Of a stretch of 62,467 nucleotides of DNA, positions 34,697-43,171 are shown piece by piece. The DNA is from Bacteroidales bacterium (GTDB taxonomy: Bacteria; Bacteroidota; Bacteroidia; Bacteroidales; UBA932). The position numbers and the translations under genes were made by a program. Position 1 is the first letter of the stretch, and every line of letters begins with the position of its first letter. The notes under the pieces are model-generated. The model was not told the origin of the DNA and made no database searches. It worked only from the letters and a program-made list of their open reading frames with translations. The stretch lies in the NCBI GenBank assembly GCA_012728975.1, contig JAAYDZ010000075.1, positions 1 to 62,467 on the forward strand, written 5' to 3'.

Positions 34697-34790
34697 GTGG
34701 AAAGATTTGACTGCTTGCAACCACCTTAAAAAATGCTAAAATTGCCTTTATGATGTCAAATCCTGCATTCCCGCGTGATTTGACTTTTTT
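34697..34790 (+). ncRNA. SAM-II-like riboswitch with intrinsic terminator, metK leader
   Basis: The leader follows the SAM-II primary pattern: P1 arm GTGG (34697-34700), loop GATTTGAC (34704-34711) and GCTTGCA (34713-34719), P1 arm CCAC (34721-34724), TTAAA, then the conserved GCTAAA (34735-34740). A terminator follows: GTCAAATC (34755-34762) pairs with GATTTGAC (34777-34784), then six T's. The same GATTTGAC also lies in the aptamer loop, so it can pair with the terminator's first arm instead. Bound SAM would hold the loop and let the terminator form, shutting off metK. The usual P2 pseudoknot pairing is not obvious by eye, so the class is likely rather than certain. Confidence 0.82.
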
Positions 34791-34808
34791 ATTTTAAACC
34801 TATATCAA

Positions 34809-36041
34809 ATGGCATATTTGTTTACATCAGAATCAGTGTCTGAAGGGCATCCAGACAAGGTTGCCGACCAGATTTCCGACTCTATCTTGGACGATTTTTT
34901 ACGTCAGGATCCGGAGTCTCGCGTTGCTTGCGAAACATTCGTGGGCACCGGGCTCGTCATTGTAGGCGGCGAAATTACATCAAAAGCTTATGTGGACATC
35001 CAGTCCATCGCAAGAAATACCATCAGGCGCATAGGCTACACAAAAAGCGAATATCGTTTTGATGCCGATTCCTGCGCGGTGATATCGGCTATCCATGAAC
35101 AATCTCCCGACATCGCACAAGGTGTGGACAAGAAAGAGCAGGGTGCCGGTGACCAGGGAATGATGTTTGGCTACGCGTGCAAGGACACAGAGGAATATAT
35201 GCCTCTGCCTCTCACTCTTGCCCATATGATACTTCAGGAACTTTCCAAAATCCGCAAGGAGTCCCCCTCCCCGATGCCCTATCTGCGTCCGGACGCAAAA
35301 AGTCAGTTTACCATAGAGTATGATGACAATAATGTCCCCACCAAGATTCACACCATAGTGCTATCCACACAACATGATGAGGATGTTGACCAGGCAAAAA
35401 TCAAGGAAGATGTCAGAAATATTCTTCTCCCCCGACTCCTGAGTCGTCTGACTCCGAAAAATAAGGCCCTATTTAAGGATGACTTCATATTACACGTCAA
35501 TCCTACCGGTAAATTTGTCATAGGAGGACCTCACGGAGATACCGGCCTGACCGGAAGAAAGATTATTGTGGATACTTACGGAGGCAAAGGAGCACACGGG
35601 GGTGGCGCGTTTTCAGGCAAAGATCCCAGCAAAGTAGACCGTTCCGCAGCATATGCCGCAAGATACATCGCCAAAAACATGGTGGCAGCGGGAGTTGCTG
35701 ATGAAATGCTGGTACAGATATCTTACGCTATTGGTGTAGCAAAGCCCTTAAGCATTTTTGTCAACACATTCGGTTCCTCCAAAGTAAACAAGAGCGATGG
35801 TGAGATTGCGGCTGTCATAAAAGAATGTTTCGATCTGCGTCCGGCAGCCATAATTGAGAAGTTTGGACTCAAAAATCCTATCTATTCCGCCACAGCAGCT
35901 TATGGCCATTTCGGGCGAGATCCATTTGTAAAAGAATTGGAACTCATCCGTAATGGTAAGAGAGTAAAAGAGAAAGTGCAGTTTTTTGGATGGGAAAAGC
36001 TTGACGCAGTAGAACGCTGCAAAGCCCTATTTAAAATCTGA
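34809..36041 (+). CDS. metK: S-adenosylmethionine synthase
   Basis: 410 residues. Conserved blocks: [19 protein letters not shown] with the ATP-binding His, [32 protein letters not shown], and [19 protein letters not shown]. It makes SAM from methionine and ATP. Compared with typical 380-390 residue enzymes it has a modest insertion in the middle ([21 protein letters not shown]), common in this phylum. Product feedback through the SAM-II-like leader upstream is the obvious regulation. Its 3' end overlaps the convergent lipoprotein gene by 15 bp. Confidence 0.97.
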   Translation: MAYLFTSESVSEGHPDKVADQISDSILDDFLRQDPESRVACETFVGTGLVIVGGEITSKAYVDIQSIARNTIRRIGYTKSEYRFDADSCAVISAIHEQSPDIAQGVDKKEQGAGDQGMMFGYACKDTEEYMPLPLTLAHMILQELSKIRKESPSPMPYLRPDAKSQFTIEYDDNNVPTKIHTIVLSTQHDEDVDQAKIKEDVRNILLPRLLSRLTPKNKALFKDDFILHVNPTGKFVIGGPHGDTGLTGRKIIVDTYGGKGAHGGGAFSGKDPSKVDRSAAYAARYIAKNMVAAGVADEMLVQISYAIGVAKPLSIFVNTFGSSKVNKSDGEIAAVIKECFDLRPAAIIEKFGLKNPIYSATAAYGHFGRDPFVKELELIRNGKRVKEKVQFFGWEKLDAVERCKALFKI

Positions 36042-36428
36042 AACCTTCCACTCCCTATCTGACTTAATCAGAAAGAGTGTTCTCTCCAGGGCTACTTCCG
36101 ACTTGTAAGGAAGTAGCTCAAAGGAGACTGTCGCCTCATCTTCCACCGACTCCGTATCAACTTTGAGGATGGTGTAGGTTGTAGCTTTGGCAGCCACTTC
36201 TACAAGTTCTGCAAGAGTTTCCGGGAGTTCCGGCCTTGAAGCAACGGCCTGGAGCAATATTTCCGCAAATTCATCAGTACAATAGGTGGCAGCATCTTCG
36301 TAATCCATCTGATAATAGGATTTCAAAAAGCCATCAGCAACGGTTGTTACTTTTTCCTCCGCATTTTCACAGGATGCGAATAGTGTCATTATTATGGCAA
36401 ATGCGAATAATACCCCAATTTTTCTCAT
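36027..36428 (-). CDS. small NTF2-like (DUF4878-like) lipoprotein
   Basis: 133 residues. The lipobox is LFASC (Cys-20). The rest follows a cystatin/NTF2-like layout: a helix [24 protein letters not shown], a second helix [18 protein letters not shown], then strands [31 protein letters not shown]. The ending '[10 protein letters not shown]' is typical of DUF4878-like lipoproteins, whose role is unknown. It is the last gene of the 39744-40193, cdaA, mutS2 run, 18 nt after mutS2. Confidence 0.75.
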   Translation of the reverse strand: MRKIGVLFAFAIIMTLFASCENAEEKVTTVADGFLKSYYQMDYEDAATYCTDEFAEILLQAVASRPELPETLAELVEVAAKATTYTILKVDTESVEDEATVSFELLPYKSEVALERTLFLIKSDREWKVSDFK

Positions 36429-36446
36429 AATATAATTTTGTAAAAG

Positions 36447-38954
36447 TTAATCCAAAGTTACGACAGTAACGCCTGCGCCTCCCAGCTGGAGAGCTTCATC
36501 CCGTAGGGAATTTACTCCAGGCATGGTCTTAAGGTATTTGCGTATCTCTTCGCGGAGCACTCCGTTGCCTTTACCGTGGAGAATCTTAACCTCAGATAAG
36601 CCCACCATCAATGCATCATCAATAAAACGGGTAACGATATCCAGTGCACTGTCCAGACGCTCACCACGGATGTCAATTTTCGGTTTAAAATTGAGCCTTC
36701 GCTCGGATATTGAGGAAGAGGTAATAATCGATTGGGGCTTGGCATAGCGGGTACTATCCTTGTACTCCTGATTGGAAATGCGTTCTACCTTGTAAGGAGC
36801 CATCTTGCTGATAATGTTGCCCACAGCCACAGCAATTGTCTTGTCGGACATCTGTGTTATCTCTCCCACAATTTCGGAGCCCTTGATCCGTACTTTATCC
36901 CCCACCTCCAGCGGTTTGTCAGCAACAATCCGCTCTTTTGAGGCAGCAGCACGTACCCTTGCCTCCTCCTGACGTTGAGCCTCACTCTTACGCCTCTCCT
37001 TGCGTTCCTTTTCGCGCTCCTTGCGAGCCACTATCTGCTCCATCTTGCGGGTAATTTGCTGTTCCAGTTCACTCTCTGCTTCATTTTCCATCTCCTGTCG
37101 GAACTGCTCCAGATCCTTACGAATAGCGCGCGTCTTCTCCCTTTCAGCCTGCGCCTCCTTTATTTCTCTAATGGTCTGCTCCACCTTACGGTTGCTTCGG
37201 TCGATTATTTCTTTCGCCTCAGCTCTGGCCTCATCTATTATCTCCTTGCGGAGCTGCTTTATATCGCCCAACTCCTTATGGTATTTATCCGTGAGACTTT
37301 CCAACGTTTTGTCGGTGCTCCTGATACGAGCTAATTTCTCATCGAGAACGCGTTTACTGCGCGCTATCTGGCGGAGATTGCGCTCAATGCTGACAAATCC
37401 GCTGCCCGCCCGCTCTTCCGCATCCTTGACAATGGTCTCAGGAAGTCCGATATTACGAGCCAATTCGAAAGCAAAAGAGTTACCGGGTAGTCCTTGTTCA
37501 AGCTTAAAGAGTGGAGTAATGCCCGCCACATCAAAAAGCATCGCGCCATTAACTACACCGGAACTGTTATTGGCATAAAGTTTCAGATTAGTATAGTGGG
37601 TGGTAATCACTCCATAGGCTCCAATCTCTTCAAGACGCGCCAATACAGCCTCCGCTATTGCACCTCCTGCGGTGGGCTCGGTACCGCTACCAAACTCATC
37701 TATCAGCACCAGCGAATTGTCAGTGGCATTTTCCAGTATTTTTCTAACATTCACCAGGTGCGAACTGTAAGTGCTGAGGTCATTGTCCAGAGACTGGTCA
37801 TCTCCTATATCTATGAAAATATTGTCGAATATCACCATTTCCGAAATCTCGGAGGTAGGGATCAGCATTCCCCACTGGAACATATATTGCAGCAGACCCA
37901 CTGTCTTAAGACAAACGGACTTGCCGCCGGCATTGGGGCCGGAGATGAGCAGGATGTGCTTCTCACGTGTTAGAGTGAGGGTCAACGGCACTATATCCTT
38001 CTTTTCCTTTTTCAGGGCCTTTTCCAACAGAGGATGGCGTGCCTTACGCAATGCAAGCTCACCTGTCTGCGATATAATCGGCATACCGGCTATCATATCC
38101 AGCGCAACATTGGCCTTTGCCCGAATAAAATCTATCTCTCCAATATACTCTGAGGCCGCTATCAGCTCCTCCAGATAGGGACGCAGAAAGTCGGTAAATT
38201 CCACCAGTATCTTCAGGATCTCACGCTGCTCCTCAAACTTCAGCTGACGTACCTGATTGTTGAGCTCCACCACCTCCATCGGCTCTACAAAGGCGGTCTT
38301 ACCGCTCGCTGATTCGTCGTAAACAAAGCCGGCGATACGCTTTTTATTGGCTGCAGGCACGGGTATTAGGATTTTTCCGTCCCTGACAGAAACCGAAGCA
38401 TCTTCATCCACAATCCCCTCAGTCTGCGCCTTCTTTAGCAATTGCGAAATGCGTTTGGATATTGCCCCCTCCTTTTCTTTTAGCGAACGGCGAATGGTCT
38501 GCAACTGCTCGGAAGCATTATCGCGCATCTCACCACTCTTGTCAAGAAGAGAATCTATCCTGCGTGACACTTCAGGGTAATAGGTTATTTGTTCGGAGAG
38601 CTTCCGTAAGTTGGGATAGAGATCATCCTTGCACCCCTTGAAGAAAGAGAGAATCTTGCGCAGAGTATCGAGTGAAATTCTGAGTTTACTCAGGGAAACC
38701 AAATCAATATATGTGGATGGCACATTTAAAGGCAGCAAAAAGGGCTTTGTATCAATAAAGCCCACAGAAGGAAATGAGTCCTCGAACATAGAGATAAGGC
38801 GCATTTCGTCTGTAAGTTGCAACCGCAAATCTATCTCCTTTGCATCGCGGGAAATCTCTTCATCCCATACTTTGTCAACGGCATATTGTGTGGAGCAACG
38901 CTCCGCAATCTGTCTCCTGACTCTATCAAACCCTATTTTCTGCTCCAGTATCAT
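36447..38954 (-). CDS. mutS2: MutS2 (endonuclease MutS2/RqcU family)
   Basis: 835 residues. The N-terminal half has the MutS core; the ATPase has Walker A GPNAGGKSV, Walker B DNSLVLIDEFGSGTEP, and the MutS signature STYSSHLVNV. A long charged coiled coil (about 520-650) and a KOW-like strand region (LEVGDKVRIKG) precede a C-terminal Smr domain with IDIRGERLD and LHGKGNGVLREEI. MutS2 does not do mismatch repair; it limits recombination and, as RqcU in Bacillus, splits collided ribosomes. Downstream of cdaA by 11 nt. Confidence 0.95.
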   Translation of the reverse strand: MILEQKIGFDRVRRQIAERCSTQYAVDKVWDEEISRDAKEIDLRLQLTDEMRLISMFEDSFPSVGFIDTKPFLLPLNVPSTYIDLVSLSKLRISLDTLRKILSFFKGCKDDLYPNLRKLSEQITYYPEVSRRIDSLLDKSGEMRDNASEQLQTIRRSLKEKEGAISKRISQLLKKAQTEGIVDEDASVSVRDGKILIPVPAANKKRIAGFVYDESASGKTAFVEPMEVVELNNQVRQLKFEEQREILKILVEFTDFLRPYLEELIAASEYIGEIDFIRAKANVALDMIAGMPIISQTGELALRKARHPLLEKALKKEKKDIVPLTLTLTREKHILLISGPNAGGKSVCLKTVGLLQYMFQWGMLIPTSEISEMVIFDNIFIDIGDDQSLDNDLSTYSSHLVNVRKILENATDNSLVLIDEFGSGTEPTAGGAIAEAVLARLEEIGAYGVITTHYTNLKLYANNSSGVVNGAMLFDVAGITPLFKLEQGLPGNSFAFELARNIGLPETIVKDAEERAGSGFVSIERNLRQIARSKRVLDEKLARIRSTDKTLESLTDKYHKELGDIKQLRKEIIDEARAEAKEIIDRSNRKVEQTIREIKEAQAEREKTRAIRKDLEQFRQEMENEAESELEQQITRKMEQIVARKEREKERKERRKSEAQRQEEARVRAAASKERIVADKPLEVGDKVRIKGSEIVGEITQMSDKTIAVAVGNIISKMAPYKVERISNQEYKDSTRYAKPQSIITSSSISERRLNFKPKIDIRGERLDSALDIVTRFIDDALMVGLSEVKILHGKGNGVLREEIRKYLKTMPGVNSLRDEALQLGGAGVTVVTLD

Positions 38955-38965
38955 CCCTTCAATCC

Positions 38966-39751
38966 TTATCTGTATGAGTTTTCAATTGCCGTCCTGAGTT
39001 CAGTAATACTATTCATAGGTTTAAGTACCCCGTTTGAAACAAACGAAATATTGCCGGTCTCCTCGGAAACCACAATAACGCTGGCATCGCTCTGCTCGGT
39101 GATTCCGACGGCAGCTTTGTGACGCAAGCCATATTGGGCGGGGATATTGGGGTTTGCAGAAATTGGAAGAGTACATCTGACCGCATGAATCCTCTCATTG
39201 GCAATAATAAGAGCACCATCGTGCAGAGGGGAATTCTTAAAAAATATATTAAGAAGAAGTCTGCGGCTCACTTTAGCGTCAACTTCATCACCGGTCTCTA
39301 TAATAGCTGCCAGCGAAGTCTTGTGTTTGAGTACTATAAGGGCTCCTGTTTTATCCTGTGACATCATCCTGCAGGCCTCTGTCAACTCTTCCAGTAGTTC
39401 CGGACTTACCACATTGACACCGCCGCGATTCCTGAACAAACGGCGAAAAAAATTATTCCTGTTAGCAGAAGCATATCTGGAACCCAAATGAAGTAGAAAA
39501 CGACGTATCTCCAGCTGAAATATTACAATTAATGCAATTACACCCACTCCGAGCACCTGTCCCATAAGTGCAGACAGGAGCTTCATATTGAAGGCGGAAA
39601 CCACCAGCCATATCACATATAGAATGAGTATCCCTGCAAAAATACTCATTGCGGCAGTTCCGCGTATCAGTCTGATAATCTGAAAAATCAGCAAACCGAC
39701 AAGTATAATGTCAAGAATATCCACCAATGATATGGAAACAAAATCAAGCAT
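38966..39751 (-). CDS. cdaA: CdaA-type diadenylate cyclase
   Basis: 261 residues from ATG 39751. Three N-terminal transmembrane helices (SLVDILDIILVGLLIFQII; AMSIFAGILILYVIWLVV; LMGQVLGVGVIALIVIFQ) are followed by the DAC domain: GALIVLKHK, LHDGALIIANERI with the catalytic DGA, and YGLRHKAAVG with the RHx motif. It makes the second messenger c-di-AMP from two ATP. The start lies inside the end of the upstream gene (8-bp overlap), indicating coupling, and excludes the longer frame. CdaR is not adjacent, as expected for Bacteroidota. Confidence 0.95.
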   Translation of the reverse strand: MLDFVSISLVDILDIILVGLLIFQIIRLIRGTAAMSIFAGILILYVIWLVVSAFNMKLLSALMGQVLGVGVIALIVIFQLEIRRFLLHLGSRYASANRNNFFRRLFRNRGGVNVVSPELLEELTEACRMMSQDKTGALIVLKHKTSLAAIIETGDEVDAKVSRRLLLNIFFKNSPLHDGALIIANERIHAVRCTLPISANPNIPAQYGLRHKAAVGITEQSDASVIVVSEETGNISFVSNGVLKPMNSITELRTAIENSYR

Positions 39752-40193
39752 GATCGACAAAGGTAGTGTTTTTTCCTGACTTCCATTTAAGTTTTTTACC
39801 GAAGCCAAGACGGTTATCGGTATATTTGAGTTCGGTAAGGACAAGGCGCCAGATTTCTCCCCCTTTGAGGATTGCATAGGGAAAGCGTTTCAGATACGCC
39901 AACCTGTATTTGTCAAAAAGCGATTCATCACATTTCTCCACAACTGCCCGGAATTGAAGACCACGTATTTTGCCTATCACTTCAGTTTCAAGTGCAATAG
40001 AGCCCGTCACGACGGGATTTTCCATAAAAAGCTGTGCATGACGAGTCTCTTCCTCGGAGGTAACGACAAAGCTCATTTCCTCTTCCAAAAAAACATAAAA
40101 GCAGTTTGCACACCACAAATCTCCGTGTGCGGCACAAGCGAGAGACATTACGTGATGCTCTAAAATAAATTCAATTATTCTTTTGTCGGGCAT
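39744..40193 (-). CDS. YhbP/UPF0306-type FMN-binding split-barrel protein
   Basis: 149 residues. The split-barrel pattern is clear: IIEFILEHHVMSLACAAHGD then LWCANCFYVFLEEEMSFVV, EETRHAQLFMENPVVTGSI and IGKIRGLQFRAVVEKC. This is the pyridoxamine-phosphate oxidase-like superfamily; YhbP itself has no known substrate. Its stop codon lies 8 bp inside cdaA, so the two are translated together. Divergent from comF, whose promoter lies within 50 nt. Confidence 0.88.
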   Translation of the reverse strand: MPDKRIIEFILEHHVMSLACAAHGDLWCANCFYVFLEEEMSFVVTSEEETRHAQLFMENPVVTGSIALETEVIGKIRGLQFRAVVEKCDESLFDKYRLAYLKRFPYAILKGGEIWRLVLTELKYTDNRLGFGKKLKWKSGKNTTFVDHA

Positions 40194-40216
40194 GCTGCAA
40201 AATTACTATTTTTTTG

Positions 40217-40224
40217 TAGGTTTG
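40217..40224 (+). promoter_or_regulatory. -7 element for comF
   Basis: TAGGTTTG, full TAnnTTTG match, 18 nt before ATG 40243. This makes the earlier in-frame ATGs at 40183 and 40192 untranscribed and fixes the start at 40243. Confidence 0.6.
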
Positions 40225-40242
40225 TACAAAACACGTATCGAT

Positions 40243-40992
40243 ATGGGCTGTTGGAATGACATTGTCAGTGGGACGAGATACTCTTTCAAGGCACTTGGGG
40301 ACCTCTTCTTTCCCCGTAAATGTGCAGTTTGCCAAACAATTCTTGCCTGTGAAGAAAGGAACATTTGCGACGATTGCCGCAATGATATTCCTTATACCTG
40401 GTTCTGGAGCTGGCCGGAGAATCCGGCCGAAGAGCGAATGTGGTCAAAAGTGGGCATCGAAAGTGCAGCGTCACTGTTTTTCTATCGCTACACCGGTGGC
40501 TATGGCCACATTCTCCACAAATTCAAATACAGGTGCAATATTCCGCTGGGATTGGAAACCGGCAGAGATCTCGGTAAAAAAATGGCAAATGGAGAGCGTT
40601 GCGGAGATATTGATGCCATCGTACCTGTTCCGTTACATTGGCGCAGGCGGTGGAGTCGCAGCTTCAATCAGGCTGACATTATTTCCAGAGGCGTAGCCGA
40701 AGGCTTTTCATCACAACCTGAAGGAAAATCCATTCCTGTTATCAGATCCCTAGTGAAACGCACGAAGATGACCTCCACTCAGACACGCCTCAGCGGAAAT
40801 GAAAAGGCGGAAAATGTGAAAAATGCCTTTCGCGTGAATAAGAAAGTCGCTTTACGACTCCTTTCGAAAGGCATAAATCATATATTGCTTGTAGATGATG
40901 TGCTGACCTCCGGTTCAACCCTTGCAGCTTGTGCCACGCCTCTGATGCTATATTTCAGGGTAAGCGTCGCCACCATAGGATTTGTGGAGTAA
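40243..40992 (+). CDS. ComF-family phosphoribosyltransferase-like protein
   Basis: 249 residues from ATG 40243. A zinc-finger-like N-terminus FPRKCAVCQTI...CDDC is followed by LFFYRYTGGYGHILHKFKY and the PRPP-binding loop HILLVDDVLTSGSTLAAC near residue 220. IVPVPLHWRRRWSRSFNQAD is the ComF signature. In naturally competent bacteria ComF helps DNA uptake across the inner membrane; in others its role is unclear. Monocistronic; its stop is 2 nt from the end of the convergent S46 peptidase gene. Confidence 0.92.
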   Translation: MGCWNDIVSGTRYSFKALGDLFFPRKCAVCQTILACEERNICDDCRNDIPYTWFWSWPENPAEERMWSKVGIESAASLFFYRYTGGYGHILHKFKYRCNIPLGLETGRDLGKKMANGERCGDIDAIVPVPLHWRRRWSRSFNQADIISRGVAEGFSSQPEGKSIPVIRSLVKRTKMTSTQTRLSGNEKAENVKNAFRVNKKVALRLLSKGINHILLVDDVLTSGSTLAACATPLMLYFRVSVATIGFVE

Positions 40993-40994
40993 TA

Positions 40995-43160
40995 CTACTC
41001 TCCCAGCATTTCCGCTATGATATGCTGCATTCCGGCATATTTATCCAGAATCCAAAGTACATAACGTATATCGACGCAGACACATTTATTCATCACCGGA
41101 TCGAAATAGGTATCACCTGCAAGGGATTCCTTGTTGCCGTCAAATGCCAGTCCTATCAGTTCGCCCCGGCCATTCATCACCGGACTGCCGGAATTGCCGC
41201 CCGTGATGTCATTGTCGGTAACAAAATTGATATACAATTCTCCTGTGGAAGCATCTGCCCATCTGCCCCAATCACGGGCATCATAGAGAGCTTTCAATTC
41301 GGGTTTGAGTGAATAAATATATCTGTTGGGGTCATATTTTTCCAGTATACCGCGTACCGTACTCCTTTCAAGACAAATAATTCCATCACAGAGGCGGAGC
41401 GGACCGACGGTCCCGTAAGTGATCCTCATTGTGGAATTGGCATCAGGATATTGTGGAATACCTTTTTCAAGATTCATCTGATAGAGTAAGTTTCTGTAGT
41501 TGTTCTCTAGCCTGGTCAACTTTATACCTCTATCGACTTTACTCTTGTAGTTGTTATACATTATCATTTTAGTGGAATTGATAGCTGCCATTAGAGGGTC
41601 CGCACGAAATTTCTCCGCAGTAGTCGCCTCCGACAAAGCCTTTTCAAACCTGCCTTGGTCAGTAAAAAGAGAATTCTCCCATATCCAATCCACAAGAGCG
41701 TAGGTGTCACCTTCAAACAGATCATATTGTTCAGTCAACCATTCTCCCCAGAACACGCTGTCCACATGAGCATAAAATTCCCTTATGGAGAGATCGATCA
41801 GATCTTTTTCCACCCTCATATCAAACTCATCGTACATCTTCATTATTGTCTCAAGGGCGCGCGTACTGTCAGCTATAGGCACCTGTTGACCTTTGCTCTT
41901 TGCCACCATTTCCGCACTTCTGGCCACATGGTTGAGCATCCGATGCAAGCGCACTCCCCTGGCCATTGTCTCACGATAATAACCGGTCTGCTTTTCTATA
42001 TATTCCAGAGATTTATATTTGACTCCAAGGTCATGCAGCAAAGTGCCGTAACGTTTTGCCCTCAAGGAATCAGACATTATCCAGCTATGGAGTTCCACCT
42101 CCTGTTCACGTTTTTTCTCCGCTACATTATATTTGCTGTAACAAAATATTTCTCCTTCGCGGATTTCCTGCACATTGCTCAAGGAAAAGTAATGGTCGGC
42201 ATACTTCAGACGCACTGCCGGATCGAGATTCATCCAACCGTCAATAATCTTCATCTGCTCCCCCTGTATCTCTACCTGTATCGGATTGACAACGGTTTCT
42301 ATATTGTTCACCTTAAATGAGGATGCATACCTGTCTGTACGGCCGGGATAGCCGATGACCATCGCAAAATCTCCTCTCTGCACACCAGCAGTGGATATTT
42401 TTAGCGTACGAGAGGGCTTCATCGGAATATTGTCGGGAGAATATTCGGCCGGAGAACCGTCAGGAGCAGTATAAATGCGGTAAAGCGCAAAATCTCCCTT
42501 GTGCTGTGGCCATTCCCAGTTGTCCACCTCACCTCCGAAGGATGCGATGCAGATCGGCGGAGCTGCCACCAGACGTACATCCTTATAGACTTCGTAAAGT
42601 GCCATATAGTACTTGTTACCGCCCCACATTGAGGAACAGGAAACCTCACCCTGACCTTTGAAAAGTCTTCCGTATCTGCCCTCAATTAAGCTGTAAACCC
42701 TGCGCATTGCGAAACCTCCGCCCCTTGGAACGATTGAATCGCGCAAGTGCTGTACTTCGGAGGTTACATCTATCACTTTCTTCAGAAACCAGATACCATC
42801 ACCCTTAACAGGAGCCTCCTGCGAGCGATCCATCGCCCAGAATCCATCCTCAAGATAGTTATGCTCGGGGGTGCTCAACGCATGTACATCCGAATAAGCA
42901 CAGTGATGGTTGGTGATCATCAGACCGTCGGATGAGATCATGCTGCCGCTGCAGCCGAAAGCGAGTGACACGACTGCATCACTCAGCCCACCCTTCTCTT
43001 CATCATAAAGGGTGTTCGGATCGAGCTGCAGACCCCTCTCCTGCATATTCTTGGCGAGTCCCTGCTCAATTAGGTGAATCAGCCACATGCCTTCATCGGC
43101 ACGGCACAGTACAGCGGAGAGAAACAAAGTAACCACCGCAGGTATCAGTTTTCTTTTCAT
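40995..43160 (-). CDS. S46 dipeptidyl-peptidase, DPP7-like
   Basis: 721 residues with a signal peptide ending CRA/DEG, the mature N-terminus DEGMW being conserved in the family. Chymotrypsin-like triad: His-86 in ITNHHCAY, an Asp in GEVDNWEWPQHKGDFALYR, and Ser-657 in GGNSGSPVMN. A helical insertion lies between the two beta-barrel halves. The specificity position is Gly-675 (GLAFDGN); Arg there marks DPP11 (acidic P1), Gly marks DPP7 (hydrophobic P1). It releases dipeptides from peptides in the periplasm. Last gene of the five-gene run that starts at 49700. Confidence 0.93.
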   Translation of the reverse strand: MKRKLIPAVVTLFLSAVLCRADEGMWLIHLIEQGLAKNMQERGLQLDPNTLYDEEKGGLSDAVVSLAFGCSGSMISSDGLMITNHHCAYSDVHALSTPEHNYLEDGFWAMDRSQEAPVKGDGIWFLKKVIDVTSEVQHLRDSIVPRGGGFAMRRVYSLIEGRYGRLFKGQGEVSCSSMWGGNKYYMALYEVYKDVRLVAAPPICIASFGGEVDNWEWPQHKGDFALYRIYTAPDGSPAEYSPDNIPMKPSRTLKISTAGVQRGDFAMVIGYPGRTDRYASSFKVNNIETVVNPIQVEIQGEQMKIIDGWMNLDPAVRLKYADHYFSLSNVQEIREGEIFCYSKYNVAEKKREQEVELHSWIMSDSLRAKRYGTLLHDLGVKYKSLEYIEKQTGYYRETMARGVRLHRMLNHVARSAEMVAKSKGQQVPIADSTRALETIMKMYDEFDMRVEKDLIDLSIREFYAHVDSVFWGEWLTEQYDLFEGDTYALVDWIWENSLFTDQGRFEKALSEATTAEKFRADPLMAAINSTKMIMYNNYKSKVDRGIKLTRLENNYRNLLYQMNLEKGIPQYPDANSTMRITYGTVGPLRLCDGIICLERSTVRGILEKYDPNRYIYSLKPELKALYDARDWGRWADASTGELYINFVTDNDITGGNSGSPVMNGRGELIGLAFDGNKESLAGDTYFDPVMNKCVCVDIRYVLWILDKYAGMQHIIAEMLGE

Positions 43161-43171
43161 TTAAATTGGTA

